From Nocardiopsis metallicus (GTDB taxonomy: Bacteria; Actinomycetota; Actinomycetes; Streptosporangiales; Streptosporangiaceae): a stretch of 64,000 bases of DNA. The notes under the pieces are model-generated. The model saw only the letters and a list, made by a program, of their open reading frames with translations. It did not search any database and had not been told where the DNA came from. Below, one piece after another: positions 24,245-33,517 of the stretch (the first letter of the stretch is position 1; the number at the start of each line of letters is the position of its first letter). Made by a program: the position numbers and the translations under genes. Location: assembly GCF_014201115.1 (NCBI RefSeq), contig NZ_JACHDO010000001.1:7006001-7070000 (forward strand). Direction: 5' to 3'.

Positions 24245-25615
24245 ATGGCCGACAACCGGCGCACGACCACGTCCCTCGCGGCTCTCGGGGCGTTCGCCCT
24301 GCTGGCTCCGCTGGCGACCCCCACCGCGGCCCTGGCCGAGTCCGCCTGGCTGGAGCAGGACCTGGCCTCCGCCGACCGGGTCGGACTGTCCTTGGAGTCC
24401 GGGGAGCTGCGCCTGGACGGCGCGGAGCCGATCGGTCTCGGCGCCTCCCCGCGCCTGGACACGGCCGAGCGCCGCACGGGCCTGGCGACCTTTCCCGAAC
24501 AAGCCCTGCAGGGATCCACCGACACCATCGACGTCGACGTGCGCGTCACCGGGGACGAGGAGGACGTCCTCACGGAGGCCCGCGGGGTGCGCGCCGACGG
24601 CATGTGGACCGAGTGGCACCCGACCTCTCCGGGCGGCGGCCGGGTGACCCTGCCCGAGACGGTCACCGAGGTCCAGCTCAGGGTCGAGGTCCGGCTCACG
24701 ATCGAGGCCGCCTCGGGGAACGAGGGTGCGGACGGGAGCGCGGAGGAGCCGACCGCGGTCACCGAAGTCCGGGTCCGCCCGATCGAGGGTTCCGGGGCGG
24801 CGCCGGGGCCGGAGAAGGAACGCGAGGAGGCTTCCGGGGAGGTCACCGGGGAGGTCACCGGGGACGACGTCCCGCAGCCCTTCTCCGCCCGCCTCTTCGC
24901 CACCCGTATCGGGCTGGTCGGCAACACCACCGCCAACGGCCACAAGGTCCGACCCGACGACCACTTCGTCGCCCTGCCCTCCCGCCGGGGGCTGTCCAAC
25001 CGCGGCGGCGGCGAGTACACCGTCCGGGTGTGCAGTACCGGCGCCCTGGGCCCCGCTGCCAGCGGTGACACCGAGAACCACGTCCCGCGCTGCGCGTACC
25101 TGCCGGTGTGGGACGTGGGCCCCTGGAACATCACCGACGACCACTGGAACGAGGACCGCGAGTCCTGGCGCGACCTGGACCGCGGCCGTCCCCAGGCCCA
25201 GGCCGCCTATACCGAGAGCCACAACAGCGGCCTGGACGGCTTCGGACGCCGGGTGCAGAACCCCGCGGGCATCGACCTCGCCGACGGCGCCTTCAACCAG
25301 GGCCTCCAGCTGCCCACCAACGGGTGGGTACAGGTGGACTACCTGTGGACCGCCGAGTACCGGGCCCGGGCCGAGATCGTCACCGCCAGTCAGAGCGACC
25401 CGGTGATCGTGCGGGAGGGGCCGGGGACCGAGTACGACACCGTGGGGCTGGCCGCGCACAAGGCCAACGTGGACGTGGCCTGCAAGACCACGGGTGATCA
25501 GGCCAGCGGCCCCTCCGGGACCACCGACGTCTGGTACCGCGTCGGTGACGGCCACTACGTCCCGGCGGCCTTCACCACCGGCGGTTCCCAGGCCCCGGAG
25601 TGTGTCGTCGAGTAG
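24245..25615 (+). CDS. Secreted protein with C-terminal SH3-like domain
   Basis: This 456-residue protein has a signal peptide (residues 1-33, cleavage near AALAES). A beta-rich N-terminal domain has a WTEWHP motif, an acidic linker carries GEVT repeats, and a ~130-residue Cys-containing domain reads RIGLVGNTTANGHKVRPDDHF, CAYLPVWDVGPWNITDDHWN, GFGRRVQNPAGIDLADGAF. The C-terminal ~80 residues look like a bacterial SH3 domain (VIVREGPGTEYDTVG, DVWYRVGDGHYVP). SH3b domains usually bind peptidoglycan, so an extracellular wall-associated role is likely. No catalytic motif was recognised. ATG 24245 follows AGAAGGAACG. Confidence 0.7.
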   Translation: MADNRRTTTSLAALGAFALLAPLATPTAALAESAWLEQDLASADRVGLSLESGELRLDGAEPIGLGASPRLDTAERRTGLATFPEQALQGSTDTIDVDVRVTGDEEDVLTEARGVRADGMWTEWHPTSPGGGRVTLPETVTEVQLRVEVRLTIEAASGNEGADGSAEEPTAVTEVRVRPIEGSGAAPGPEKEREEASGEVTGEVTGDDVPQPFSARLFATRIGLVGNTTANGHKVRPDDHFVALPSRRGLSNRGGGEYTVRVCSTGALGPAASGDTENHVPRCAYLPVWDVGPWNITDDHWNEDRESWRDLDRGRPQAQAAYTESHNSGLDGFGRRVQNPAGIDLADGAFNQGLQLPTNGWVQVDYLWTAEYRARAEIVTASQSDPVIVREGPGTEYDTVGLAAHKANVDVACKTTGDQASGPSGTTDVWYRVGDGHYVPAAFTTGGSQAPECVVE

Positions 25616-25633
25616 CCGGCCCGAGCACCGGGT

Positions 25634-26239
25634 TCAGGCGCGGGTGCGGATCACGAGGGTTCCGGCCATCCGGTCGTGCAGGGTTCGTTCACGGGCGTCA
25701 CCGAGCATGGTCATGGACTCCACGGCCGAGAACAGGTGGCCCAGGCCGGGTACGGACTGCGGCAGACAGAAGACGGCGGACCGGCCGATCACCTGGCCCT
25801 GGCCGAGCTTGCCGCCGTCCTCGGCGTTGACCACCTTGACGCCGAGCATCATCTTGCCGATGGTGCGGCCCCAGGTGACCAGGTAGAGCCAGTCGTAGAA
25901 GAACAGCAGCAGGCCCCAGCCGAAGAAGAGCAGGAAGGCCCAGAGGTTGCCCTCGGCGTCGGTGAACTCCGAGTTCCCGGTCAGCAGCGTGACCACGATG
26001 ATCATGATGACGAAGAACGCCGTCGCCGTGATGAACGCCAGGACGTAGTCGATCAGGCGGGCCGTGAGCCGACGGCCGAACCCGGCCAGGCGCAGTTCGG
26101 GGCCCTGGTCCACCGGCCCGACCGGGCCGTGCGGCGGAACGGGACCGCCCGGGTGCGGCCCGCCATAGGACCAACCACCGGCCTGCGGTGGCTGGCCGCC
26201 CTGGTTGGGGTGCTGGGGGTTCCAGTAGGGCGAGGACAT
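25634..26239 (-). CDS. RDD-family membrane protein
   Basis: This 201-residue protein has a Pro/Gly/Gln-rich cytoplasmic N-terminal tail (to ~60), then the RDD domain: Arg in GFGRRLTARLIDYVLAF, two hydrophobic helices around 80-105 and 118-140, then YDWLYLVTWGRTIGKMMLGVKVV. RDD proteins are small membrane proteins proposed as ion or metabolite transporters; no specific substrate is known. ATG 26239 is used because upstream residues in the open frame are unlike a protein. It is convergent with the secreted SH3 gene and downstream of greA. Confidence 0.8.
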   Translation of the reverse strand: MSSPYWNPQHPNQGGQPPQAGGWSYGGPHPGGPVPPHGPVGPVDQGPELRLAGFGRRLTARLIDYVLAFITATAFFVIMIIVVTLLTGNSEFTDAEGNLWAFLLFFGWGLLLFFYDWLYLVTWGRTIGKMMLGVKVVNAEDGGKLGQGQVIGRSAVFCLPQSVPGLGHLFSAVESMTMLGDARERTLHDRMAGTLVIRTRA

Positions 26240-26362
26240 ACGGCCGCCAGTTCCTAGAGTCGAGAAGGTCACCAAGTGCGGGAGCTGGTTCGAGAGCAGA
26301 TTACCCAGCCGAGCCGGCTCCCGGGGCCCGGGGCGCTCCACAGCCCTTCGGACACAACGACG

Positions 26363-26384
26363 AGGGGCGGCCGGAGCCGCCCCT
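26363..26384. terminator. Hairpin after greA
   Basis: AGGGGCGGC (26363-26371) and GCCGCCCCT (26376-26384) form a perfect 9-bp stem with a 4-nt loop, 40 nt past the greA stop on the minus strand. There is no T-tract. Confidence 0.6.
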
Positions 26385-26423
26385 GTCGCAACTTCACACC
26401 TGGTTCGCCCGAACGCCGGTGCG

Positions 26424-26924
26424 TCAGAAACCGCTGTACGGAACCGCCTCGATGATCTCGACGCCGAGGCTCTTGCCATTGGGCAGGTTGTAGCTGACGG
26501 TCTCACCCACGCGCTTGCCGTTGATGGCGGCGCCGAGCGGGGACTTGGGGGAGTACACGTCGATCGGGGAGCCGCTCTCCTCACGGGAGGCGAGCAGGAA
26601 GGTGACCTCCTCCTCGTCGCCGTCGAACTTGACGGTGACGGTCATGCCGGGGCCGACCACGCCCTCGGTGCGGGGCGCTTCGCCGACCCGCGCCGTGCGC
26701 AGGATCTCGGTGAGCTGGAGGATGCGGGCCTCCATCTTGCCCTGTTCCTCCTTGGCGGCGTGGTAGCCGCCGTTCTCCTTGAGGTCGCCCTCTTCCCGGG
26801 CGGACTCGATCTTCTCCGCGATCTCGATGCGCCCGGTCCCCGACAGGTGGTCCAGCTCTCCCTTGAGCCGGTCATACGCCTCCTGGGTGAGCCAGGTGAC
26901 GTTGTCATCGCGGGTCTGGGTCAC
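26424..26924 (-). CDS. greA: Transcription elongation factor GreA
   Basis: This 166-residue factor rescues backtracked RNA polymerase by stimulating transcript cleavage. The N-terminal coiled coil (residues ~10-80) carries the acidic tip REEGDLKENGGYHAAKEEQG. The C-terminal FKBP-like domain has VTFLLASRE and SPLGAAINGKRVGETVSYNLPNG. GTG 26924 behind AAGGAG gives M-TQTRDDNVTWLTQEAYDRL, the usual start; the ATG at 26957 lies upstream of that ribosome site. It is next to DUF4307 and mca as in Streptomyces. Confidence 0.93.
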   Translation of the reverse strand: MTQTRDDNVTWLTQEAYDRLKGELDHLSGTGRIEIAEKIESAREEGDLKENGGYHAAKEEQGKMEARILQLTEILRTARVGEAPRTEGVVGPGMTVTVKFDGDEEEVTFLLASREESGSPIDVYSPKSPLGAAINGKRVGETVSYNLPNGKSLGVEIIEAVPYSGF

Positions 26925-27072
26925 GGGAACTCCTTGTGTACTAGTAGCAATGGCCACCAGGCGGCCAGAGCTGAACTTACGAGAATATCACTGTGCGCGA
27001 TCACGCACCGGTGGCTGCGTTCCCGGGGGTTCCGCCTTGGTACCTGTGTCCGACAGGGGAAGGTTCGGTGGA

Positions 27073-27489
27073 TCAGTCTTGCGAACCTTGTTCCCTGCAT
27101 GAGGCCACTTCTACCGTGGAAGCCTGACGAACCGTTTCAACGGTCTGGTTGACCATTCGGTTCCCGCCCTCCACATCGACCCGGACCTCGCCCACTTCGA
27201 CCATCTGGTTGTCGAGGGCGCGTAGGAGGCACTCGGCCCCGTTCTTGCTGTTCACCTCGAAGGAGATGCGCGCTTCGCTCTCGGAGGGTGCGGAGACCGT
27301 GATCACCTGGTGGTACACCCCGCCGCTGAGACCGGTGTAACTCATCACCGAGAAGCCCCAGCCGACGCTGACGGCCACCGCGAAGATCGTGGCGACGACG
27401 AAGAAGACGGGCCCGTTGCCGTGGCGCTTGCGTAGCGCTGGCGCGGTGTCGGCACTGTTCACGGCATCATCTTCCGGGGTCGCTGACAT
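27073..27489 (-). CDS. DUF4307 membrane protein
   Basis: This 138-residue protein has a short cytoplasmic tail, one membrane helix (residues ~25-47, VFFVVATIFAVAVSVGWGF) and an extracytoplasmic beta-rich domain (YHQVITVSAPSESEARISFEVNSKNGAECLLRALDNQMVEVGEVRVDV) with two cysteines. This fits DUF4307, typically encoded between greA and mca in actinobacteria. ATG 27489 follows GGAGATTCCCA. It is divergent from mca. Function is unknown; conserved linkage to mycothiol metabolism is suggestive only. Confidence 0.82.
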   Translation of the reverse strand: MSATPEDDAVNSADTAPALRKRHGNGPVFFVVATIFAVAVSVGWGFSVMSYTGLSGGVYHQVITVSAPSESEARISFEVNSKNGAECLLRALDNQMVEVGEVRVDVEGGNRMVNQTVETVRQASTVEVASCREQGSQD

Positions 27490-27645
27490 TGGGAATCTCC
27501 GAGCAAGGGGACGGTGTTGTCTAAGATATCCCCGACCCGACAGCCCCCCTACGCGGCCCGCACGTGAGTCGTCCACGCCGTGACCCGGGGTGGCGTCGGA
27601 CAGCCGCGTTCAGTGGCCGTCGACCGAGCCAAGGAGAAGCCTCCG

Positions 27646-28524
27646 TTGTCAGAGCGCCTGCGGCTTATGGCCGTTCATGCCCATCCCGATGACGAGTCCA
27701 GCAAGGGTGCCGCCACCATGGCGCGCTACGTGGAGGAGGGAGCGGAAGTGCTGGTCGTCACCATGACCGGTGGCGAACGCGGCGACATCCTCAACCCCGC
27801 GATGGAACGTCCGGAGATCCGCGAGAACATCGCGGAGGTCCGCCGTGAGGAGATGAACCGCGCCCGCGAGATCCTCGGGGTCGAGCAGGAGTTCGCCGGT
27901 TTCGTCGACTCCGGTCTGCCCGAGGGAGACCCGCTGCCCCCGCTGCCGGAGGGCTGCTTCGCGACCCTTCCCGTGGAGGAGGCGGCCGAACCGCTGGTGG
28001 CGGCGATCCGCCGGTTCCGTCCGCACGTGGTCCTCACCTATGACGAGAACGGCGGGTACCCCCACCCCGACCACATCATGACCCACAAGGTGTCGATGCA
28101 CGCCTTCGACGCCGCCGCCGAACCCGACGCCTACCCGGGCACCGGTGACCCCTGGCAGCCCCTCAAGCTGTACTACTTCGTCTCGTTCCCGCCCGAGCGC
28201 TTCGAGGCGCTGGCCGAGATCCTCGAGGAGCGCGGCCTGGACAACCCCTTCGCGGAGTGGATGGAGCGCATCAAGGAGCGCGACCGGCCGCGCTGGGAGA
28301 TCACCACCCGCGTGCACTGCAGTGAGTACTTCGACACCGCGAACGCGGCGCTCAAGGCCCACGCCACCCAGATCGACCCGAACGGCTTCTGGTTCGCCGT
28401 CCCCAACGACGTCGTGGCCGAGGCCTGGCCGACCGAGGACTACCACCTGGTCCGTTCGCTCGTGGACACCGAGGTCCCGGAGAAGGACCTCTTCGCGGGT
28501 GTCCGCGAGGCAATGAGAGTATGA
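27646..28524 (+). CDS. mca: Mycothiol S-conjugate amidase
   Basis: This 292-residue zinc amidase cleaves mycothiol S-conjugates to a mercapturic acid and GlcN-Ins, for detoxification. The LmbE/MshB fold is seen in the zinc motif HAHPDDESSKGA (His11/13, Asp15-16) and the second site GGYPHPDHIMTH. TTG 27646 preceded by AAGGAG gives M-SERLRLMAVHAHPDD, the usual Mca start; upstream codons to 27580 are not conserved-looking. MshB is the close paralogue, but GERGDILNPAME and the C-terminal HCSEYFDTANAALKAHATQIDP region are Mca-like. Its last 4 nt overlap the next small gene. Confidence 0.9.
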   Translation: MSERLRLMAVHAHPDDESSKGAATMARYVEEGAEVLVVTMTGGERGDILNPAMERPEIRENIAEVRREEMNRAREILGVEQEFAGFVDSGLPEGDPLPPLPEGCFATLPVEEAAEPLVAAIRRFRPHVVLTYDENGGYPHPDHIMTHKVSMHAFDAAAEPDAYPGTGDPWQPLKLYYFVSFPPERFEALAEILEERGLDNPFAEWMERIKERDRPRWEITTRVHCSEYFDTANAALKAHATQIDPNGFWFAVPNDVVAEAWPTEDYHLVRSLVDTEVPEKDLFAGVREAMRV

Positions 28525-28850
28525 GCGGTATGAACACCCTTCTCACGTCCGCAACGGTGCTGGCCGACGGCTTCTCGTTGGACAAGGACACCGTCACGCC
28601 CGGTGTCATGGGCTTCCTCGCCATCTTCGCGATCGGCGTGTGCCTGTACTTCCTGATGCGCAACATGTTGGGCAAGCTGCGCGGTGTATCGGCGCGTGCC
28701 GACGAGCAGGAGGCCGCCGAGCAGGGGGCCCACGAGCAGGGGGCCGCCCAGAGCACCGAGGCGACGGAGGAGAGCGGCCGGGAGACGGCTTCCGGGGCGG
28801 AGGCCGCCGCCAGCGGGCCCTCCGCCGAGGACACCTCCACCAAGGCCTGA
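28521..28850 (+). CDS. Small single-pass membrane protein downstream of mca
   Basis: This 109-residue protein has an extracytoplasmic N-terminus, one membrane helix at ~29-48 (VMGFLAIFAIGVCLYFLMRNM) and a cytoplasmic Glu/Ala/Ser-rich disordered tail. The ATGA overlap with mca (28521-28524) shows translational coupling, and a small membrane protein at this place is common in actinomycetes. It has no recognised domain; the function is unknown. Confidence 0.75.
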   Translation: MSGMNTLLTSATVLADGFSLDKDTVTPGVMGFLAIFAIGVCLYFLMRNMLGKLRGVSARADEQEAAEQGAHEQGAAQSTEATEESGRETASGAEAAASGPSAEDTSTKA

Positions 28851-28863
28851 CCCGGTCCCGACC

Positions 28864-28892
28864 CCGCCCCCGCCCCGCACCCGCGGGGGCGG
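28864..28892 (+). terminator. Hairpin after the mca operon
   Basis: CCGCCCCCG (28864-28872) pairs with CGGGGGCGG (28884-28892), an 11-nt loop, 14 nt after the stop. Confidence 0.5.
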
Positions 28893-28984
28893 CTCCACGG
28901 GCGCGGATTCGGTCCGCCCCGGTCCGCTTTTCCGGCCCGGGCAGTACCCCTCATCGGGCCCGTTTCTGGGCCTACCATGGGGAC

Positions 28985-29698
28985 ATGGCGCCCGAGTCCT
29001 CCCCTGCCCCGACCGCCCCGTCCCTGACCGAACGGGCCTACGGACAGCTCAAGTCACGCATCATGGACCTGGAGCTGCCCCCCGGGCACCGCATCACCGA
29101 GCGGGACGCGGCCGCCGAGCTCGGTGTCTCCCGGGTGCCCCTGCGCGAGGCGCTGAGGTTGCTGGAGGCCGAGGGCCTCATCGTCCTGGTCCCGCGGCAG
29201 GGCGCCATGGTGGCCAGCTGGTCGCGCGAGGACGTCGTGCGCCTGTTCGAGGTCCGCGAGGAGCTGGAGACACTGGCCGCCCGCCTGGCCGCCACCCGGC
29301 GCACCGACGCCGACCTGCGCCTGATGCGTGCACTCCTCGACGACGCCGCCCGCGCGCTCGCCGCCGGTGACGACGCCGCGACCGCCGCCGCCAACGCGGG
29401 CTTCCACCGCGCCGTACTCGCGGCCTGCGGCAACCCCCTGCTCCAACAGATGATGGCCCCGCTCAACTCCCGCGTGCAGTGGCTCTTCCACCTCACCAAG
29501 CACCGCGACACCCGTGAGCAGCGCGAAGAGCACGTCCAGCTGTACCAGCTGCTCCAGGCCCGCGACAGTGAGGGCGCCGCCGAGCTCTACCGCGCACACA
29601 TCGCCGCCGGGCTCGAACCCACGCTTGCCATCGCCGAGGCCTGGGAGTGCTTCGACCCGGTGGACGTCACCCGCACCCGCTCCCGCGGCCGGAAGTAG
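28985..29698 (+). CDS. FadR-subfamily GntR regulator (FCD domain)
   Basis: This 237-residue protein has a winged helix at residues ~13-80 (LTERAYGQLKSRIMDLELPPGHRI, TERDAAAELGVSRVPLREALRLLEAEGLI) and an all-helical FCD ligand-binding domain at ~90-215 (EVREELETLAARLAA, NAGFHRAVLAACGN, REEHVQLYQLL). TACCAT (28973-28978) ends 6 nt before ATG 28985 and no ribosome site is visible, so the transcript is probably leaderless. The effector is likely an organic acid, as usual for FCD proteins, but neither neighbour suggests which one. Confidence 0.82.
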   Translation: MAPESSPAPTAPSLTERAYGQLKSRIMDLELPPGHRITERDAAAELGVSRVPLREALRLLEAEGLIVLVPRQGAMVASWSREDVVRLFEVREELETLAARLAATRRTDADLRLMRALLDDAARALAAGDDAATAAANAGFHRAVLAACGNPLLQQMMAPLNSRVQWLFHLTKHRDTREQREEHVQLYQLLQARDSEGAAELYRAHIAAGLEPTLAIAEAWECFDPVDVTRTRSRGRK

Positions 29699-29796
29699 CC
29701 GGCGCCCGCCAAACCGCCCCGGTACTCGGACCGGAGTCCCGATTCCGACCCGTGGACAACTGAACGGGGCCGTTCGCGAGGTGGCACAGTGGAACC

Positions 29797-31833
29797 ATGC
29801 CCAATCGCCTGAGCGACGCGACCAGCCCCTATCTGTTGCAGCACGCCGACAACCCCGTGGAGTGGTGGCCCTGGGGTGAGGAGGCCTTCGCCGAAGCCCG
29901 CCGCCGCGACGTCCCCGTCCTGATCTCCGTGGGCTACGCGGCCTGCCACTGGTGCCACGTGATGGCCCACGAGTCCTTCGAGGACCTGGCGACCGCGAGC
30001 CGGATGAACGCCCTGTTCGTCAACATCAAGGTCGATCGGGAGGAGCGCCCCGACGTCGACGCCGTGTACATGGAGGCCACCCAGGCCATGACCGGCCAGG
30101 GCGGCTGGCCGATGACCGTGTTCGCCACCCCCGACGGCGCCCCGTTCTACTGCGGGACCTACTTCCCGCGCGACCACTTCCAACGCCTGTGCGAAGGGGT
30201 GGCCGCGGCTTGGCGGGACAAGCGCGCCGACCTCCTCGACCAGGGAAAACGCGTGGTGGAGGCGCTCGGTGCCCCGCGTAGGCTGGCCACATCGCCGCCG
30301 CCCACCGCCGCCGACCTGGACCTGGCCGTGCAGGCGCTGATCCGCGACTACGACGCCGTCAACGGCGGCTACGGCGACGAGCCCAAGTTCCCGCCGTCGA
30401 TGCTGCTGTCCTTCCTCGTCGCGCAGCACGAGCGGACCTTCCCGTTCCAGAGCGCGGACGAGGCCACCCCCGCCGCCCTGATGGCGGGCGGCACCGCCGT
30501 GGCCATGGCCCGGGGCGGCATGTACGACCAGATCGGCGGGGGCTTCGCCCGCTACTCCGTGGACAGCGGTTGGGTGGTCCCGCACTTCGAGAAGATGCTC
30601 TACGACAACGCCCTGCTGCTGCGCGCCTACACTCGCCTGGCCCGGCGGCCGGCGGGGGCGGACCCGGCCGGGGCCGGGGAGCGGGCCCTGCTGCTGCGGG
30701 TGGCCCAGGAGACCGCGGACTGGATGCTGCGCGACCTGCGCACCCCCGAGGGCGGGTTCGCCTCCGCGCTGGACGCCGACAGCGAGGGCGAGGAGGGCAC
30801 CTACTACGTGTGGACCCCCGCCCAGCTGACCGAGGTCCTGGGCGAGGAGGACGGCGCCTGGGCCGGGAGCCTGTTCGGGGTGACCGGGCAGGGCACCTTC
30901 GAGCGCGGCTCCTCCGTGCTCCAGCTCCGCGAGGACCCCGACGACCCCGAACGCTACGACCGCGTGCGCGCCGCCCTGCTCGCCGCGCGCCAGGACCGCG
31001 TCCCGCCCGCCCGCGACGACAAGGTGGTGGCCTCCTGGAACGGTCTGGCGATCGCCGCGCTGGCCGAGGCGGGCGCGCTGCTGGAGCGGCCCGCGTGGAT
31101 CCGGGCGGCGCGGGAGACCGCGGACCTGGTCCTCGGTACCCACCTGCGGTACGGGCGCCTGGTGCGCACGTCCAGGGACGGCCGCCCCGGCCCCAGCGCC
31201 GGTGTGCTGGAGGACTACGCCAACCTCGCCGAGGGGCTGATCGCCCTGCACGGGGTCACCGGTGAGGCCCGCTACGTACGTGAGGCAGGCGGGCTGTTGG
31301 ACACCGTCCTGGAACACTTCGGCGATGGCGAGGGCGGGTTCTACGACACCGCCGACGACGCCGAGAAGCTCTTCAGCCGCCCCCAGGACCCCACGGACAA
31401 CGCCACCCCCTCGGGCCGCTTCGCCGCCGCCTCCGCACTGCTGTCCTACGCGGCGCTGACCGGCAGCGAACGCCACCGCAACGCCGCCGAGGGCGCCCTG
31501 TCCGTGGTTCCGCTGCTGGCCGAGAAGGCGCCACGCTTCGCCGGCTGGGGCCTGGCCACCGGCGAGGCGCTGCTCACCGGCCCGCGCGCCGTCGCCGTGG
31601 TGGGTGAGCCGGGCGCACCGGAGACCGAGGAGCTGGTCCGCACTGTCCTGCGCTGGGCACCTCTGGGCACCGTCCTGTCCCGCGGCGACGGCGCCGAAAG
31701 CGGGGGAGTACCCCTGCTGGAGCACCGCACCCAGGTGGAGGGGAAGCCCACGGCCTACGTCTGCGAGGGCTTCGTCTGCAAGCTCCCCGTCACCACCCCC
31801 GAGGACCTCAGAGCCCAGCTGACCGCGGACTGA
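29797..31833 (+). CDS. DUF255 thioredoxin-fold protein (YyaL/spermatogenesis-associated protein 20 family)
   Basis: This 678-residue protein has an N-terminal thioredoxin-like DUF255 domain with SVGYAACHWCHVMAHESF (Cys50-x-x-Cys53) and NPVEWWPWGEEAF, followed by an (alpha/alpha)6-barrel region typical of glycan epimerases and hydrolases (DQIGGGFARYSVD, WVVPHFEKMLYDNALLL, DDKVVASWNGLAIAAL, EDYANLAEGLIALH). The protein is widely conserved, and its bacterial role is unresolved. The length is normal and no signal peptide is present, so it is cytoplasmic. It is convergent with the Ser/Thr kinase gene, only 9 nt apart. Confidence 0.88.
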   Translation: MPNRLSDATSPYLLQHADNPVEWWPWGEEAFAEARRRDVPVLISVGYAACHWCHVMAHESFEDLATASRMNALFVNIKVDREERPDVDAVYMEATQAMTGQGGWPMTVFATPDGAPFYCGTYFPRDHFQRLCEGVAAAWRDKRADLLDQGKRVVEALGAPRRLATSPPPTAADLDLAVQALIRDYDAVNGGYGDEPKFPPSMLLSFLVAQHERTFPFQSADEATPAALMAGGTAVAMARGGMYDQIGGGFARYSVDSGWVVPHFEKMLYDNALLLRAYTRLARRPAGADPAGAGERALLLRVAQETADWMLRDLRTPEGGFASALDADSEGEEGTYYVWTPAQLTEVLGEEDGAWAGSLFGVTGQGTFERGSSVLQLREDPDDPERYDRVRAALLAARQDRVPPARDDKVVASWNGLAIAALAEAGALLERPAWIRAARETADLVLGTHLRYGRLVRTSRDGRPGPSAGVLEDYANLAEGLIALHGVTGEARYVREAGGLLDTVLEHFGDGEGGFYDTADDAEKLFSRPQDPTDNATPSGRFAAASALLSYAALTGSERHRNAAEGALSVVPLLAEKAPRFAGWGLATGEALLTGPRAVAVVGEPGAPETEELVRTVLRWAPLGTVLSRGDGAESGGVPLLEHRTQVEGKPTAYVCEGFVCKLPVTTPEDLRAQLTAD

Positions 31834-31842
31834 GGCCGGGAA

Positions 31843-33210
31843 CTACAGCAGCTCCACGCGGTCGATGATCTCGTCGACCACGTCGGGGCGGTAGTCGGGC
31901 TGGCGGATCTCCAGGTAGACGGTCTTGGGGGTGCCCGGCGGGTGTACGGCCACGGAGGTGAAGGCCCCGTTGTCGTGGCACTCGCGCCACTCCCAGGCCG
32001 TGCCCTCCCAGTCGTCGTTGCTGATGGCGCGTTCCTCCGGCTGCCCCTCGCAGGGCTGGGTGTCGGCGACGCTGCTCAGGCCGGGGGCGCCCGGCACCAC
32101 CGTGGCGTACACCCCGTAGGCCGGGACGTCGGTGGAGTGCCATTCGTCGGTGTCGGTGGCCGCGAGCAGTCCGGGGGCGGCTCCGGCCTCGGCGACGGAC
32201 TCGCGGGCCTCGTGGTCGGTGTGGAACTCGCGTGCCCACACCGAGGGCACATCCACCCGTATCTCCTGGGTGGCGTTGCGGACGCTGGTGAGGGACATGC
32301 CGGGTGCGCCGAGGGAGGCGCTCACCGCGGCGGCCATGAGCACGCAGGCCGCGGTGAGGGCGCCCGCCCGCTGCCAGGGCATCCGGTAGCGCTGCCACCA
32401 TGGGACGGCTTCGGGGAGGTGGGGCGCCATACGGATCGCCCTGACCCGGTCGGTGAAGGTCTTGGCGTCGGCCGGGCGGCTCTCCCGGTCCACGGACAGC
32501 GCGGCCAGGATCAGTTCGTCGAGTGCCGGGGGTAAACCTGGCCGAATCCGGCCAGGGGCGACTTTCACCGGTGGACGGGAGGGAGGTCGTCCGGTGATGA
32601 GCTCGTAGGCGACCGCGCCGAGCGAGTACACATCGGAGCGAACGTCCAGGTCACCGCCGGGGATGCTCTGCTCGGGGGACATGTACCCGGGGGTTCCGGC
32701 GGCCGCGGTGAAGCCGGAGGCCTCGTCGATCGCCTTCGCGAAACCGAGGTCGGCGACCAGCACGCGCTGGCCTACCGGGGAGGACTGGAGCAGTACGTTG
32801 GACGGTTTGATGTCCCGGTGGATCGTGCCGTGGCCGTGCAGCACGGTGATGCCCTGGCCGATCTCCGTGAGCAGCCGCAGCGCCTCGTCCAGGGGAAGCT
32901 GGCCTCGGTGGATGAGGTCGGCGACGCTGCCCTGGTCGGCGTAGGTCATCACCATGTAGGGGCGGCCGTCCGCCAGCACGTCGACGTCGTGGACCGCGAC
33001 CAGCCACGTGGAGTCGGTCTGGCGCAGGATGCGCGCCTCCTCCAGGAACCGGTGCTGGATGTCCATCTGGTGCGCCCAGTTCTCGGCTAGTACCTTGATG
33101 GCCACCGGGTATTTCAGCAGATCGTCCTGAGCCAACCAGACGGTGGCGAAGGAACCGGAACCCAGGCGCCGGATGACACGGTAACGTCCGAAGGCCTCCG
33201 GTTGGCTCAT
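31843..33210 (-). CDS. Membrane Ser/Thr protein kinase, single extracellular domain
   Basis: This 455-residue Hanks-type kinase has a Gly loop LGSGSFATVW, Lys39 in VAIKV, HRDIKPSN with Asp133 and Asn138, and the metal-binding Asp154. The DFG is changed to DLG (ADLGFAKA), a common substitution in such kinases. GTPGYMSPEQ follows. One membrane helix lies at ~282-302, then an extracellular domain of ~150 residues with two cysteines (CEGQPEE, WRECHDNG). ATG 33210 follows GAGGCGGAA. It is divergent from a sigma factor, suggesting that the kinase may influence it. Confidence 0.88.
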   Translation of the reverse strand: MSQPEAFGRYRVIRRLGSGSFATVWLAQDDLLKYPVAIKVLAENWAHQMDIQHRFLEEARILRQTDSTWLVAVHDVDVLADGRPYMVMTYADQGSVADLIHRGQLPLDEALRLLTEIGQGITVLHGHGTIHRDIKPSNVLLQSSPVGQRVLVADLGFAKAIDEASGFTAAAGTPGYMSPEQSIPGGDLDVRSDVYSLGAVAYELITGRPPSRPPVKVAPGRIRPGLPPALDELILAALSVDRESRPADAKTFTDRVRAIRMAPHLPEAVPWWQRYRMPWQRAGALTAACVLMAAAVSASLGAPGMSLTSVRNATQEIRVDVPSVWAREFHTDHEARESVAEAGAAPGLLAATDTDEWHSTDVPAYGVYATVVPGAPGLSSVADTQPCEGQPEERAISNDDWEGTAWEWRECHDNGAFTSVAVHPPGTPKTVYLEIRQPDYRPDVVDEIIDRVELL

Positions 33211-33517
33211 TTCCGCCTCGGTCTGTTGGGGGTTAATACGCGTTCGTTGCCCACTAATACACCATCTGCGCCTTCACGTTGACTTCCGTGGATATGATCC
33301 CCTCCCCGGGTAGTCTCGATGCCTTCGGGGCATGGAAACTGGAGGAGTCCCTTCGGGTTCTGTGCGCCATGTGAATGGTGGGGCGGAGGGCGTGAGGATT
33401 CGAGAGGCCGGAGCCGAGCGGGGCCCATAGACGTCCGATTGACGTGTGACCCTCGCACAAGGGTGCGCGTTCGCGCGAACGGCCGGACGTCTGTCGCAAG
33501 TCAGGAAGAGATCAGCC
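33211..33517. promoter_or_regulatory. Divergent kinase/sigma-factor intergenic region
   Basis: This 307-nt spacer contains no gene. CGTTCGCGCGAACG (33468-33481) is a perfect 14-bp palindrome 37 nt before the sigma-factor ATG. ACGTC/GACGT elements flank it (33430s and 33486-33492). No consensus -35/-10 pair was seen, consistent with an alternative sigma factor reading it. Confidence 0.35.

Noticed and set aside
29587..31725. 712-codon minus-strand open frame opposite the DUF255 gene
   Set aside because: Repetitive His/Gly/Gln/Ala composition and no start context; antisense shadow.
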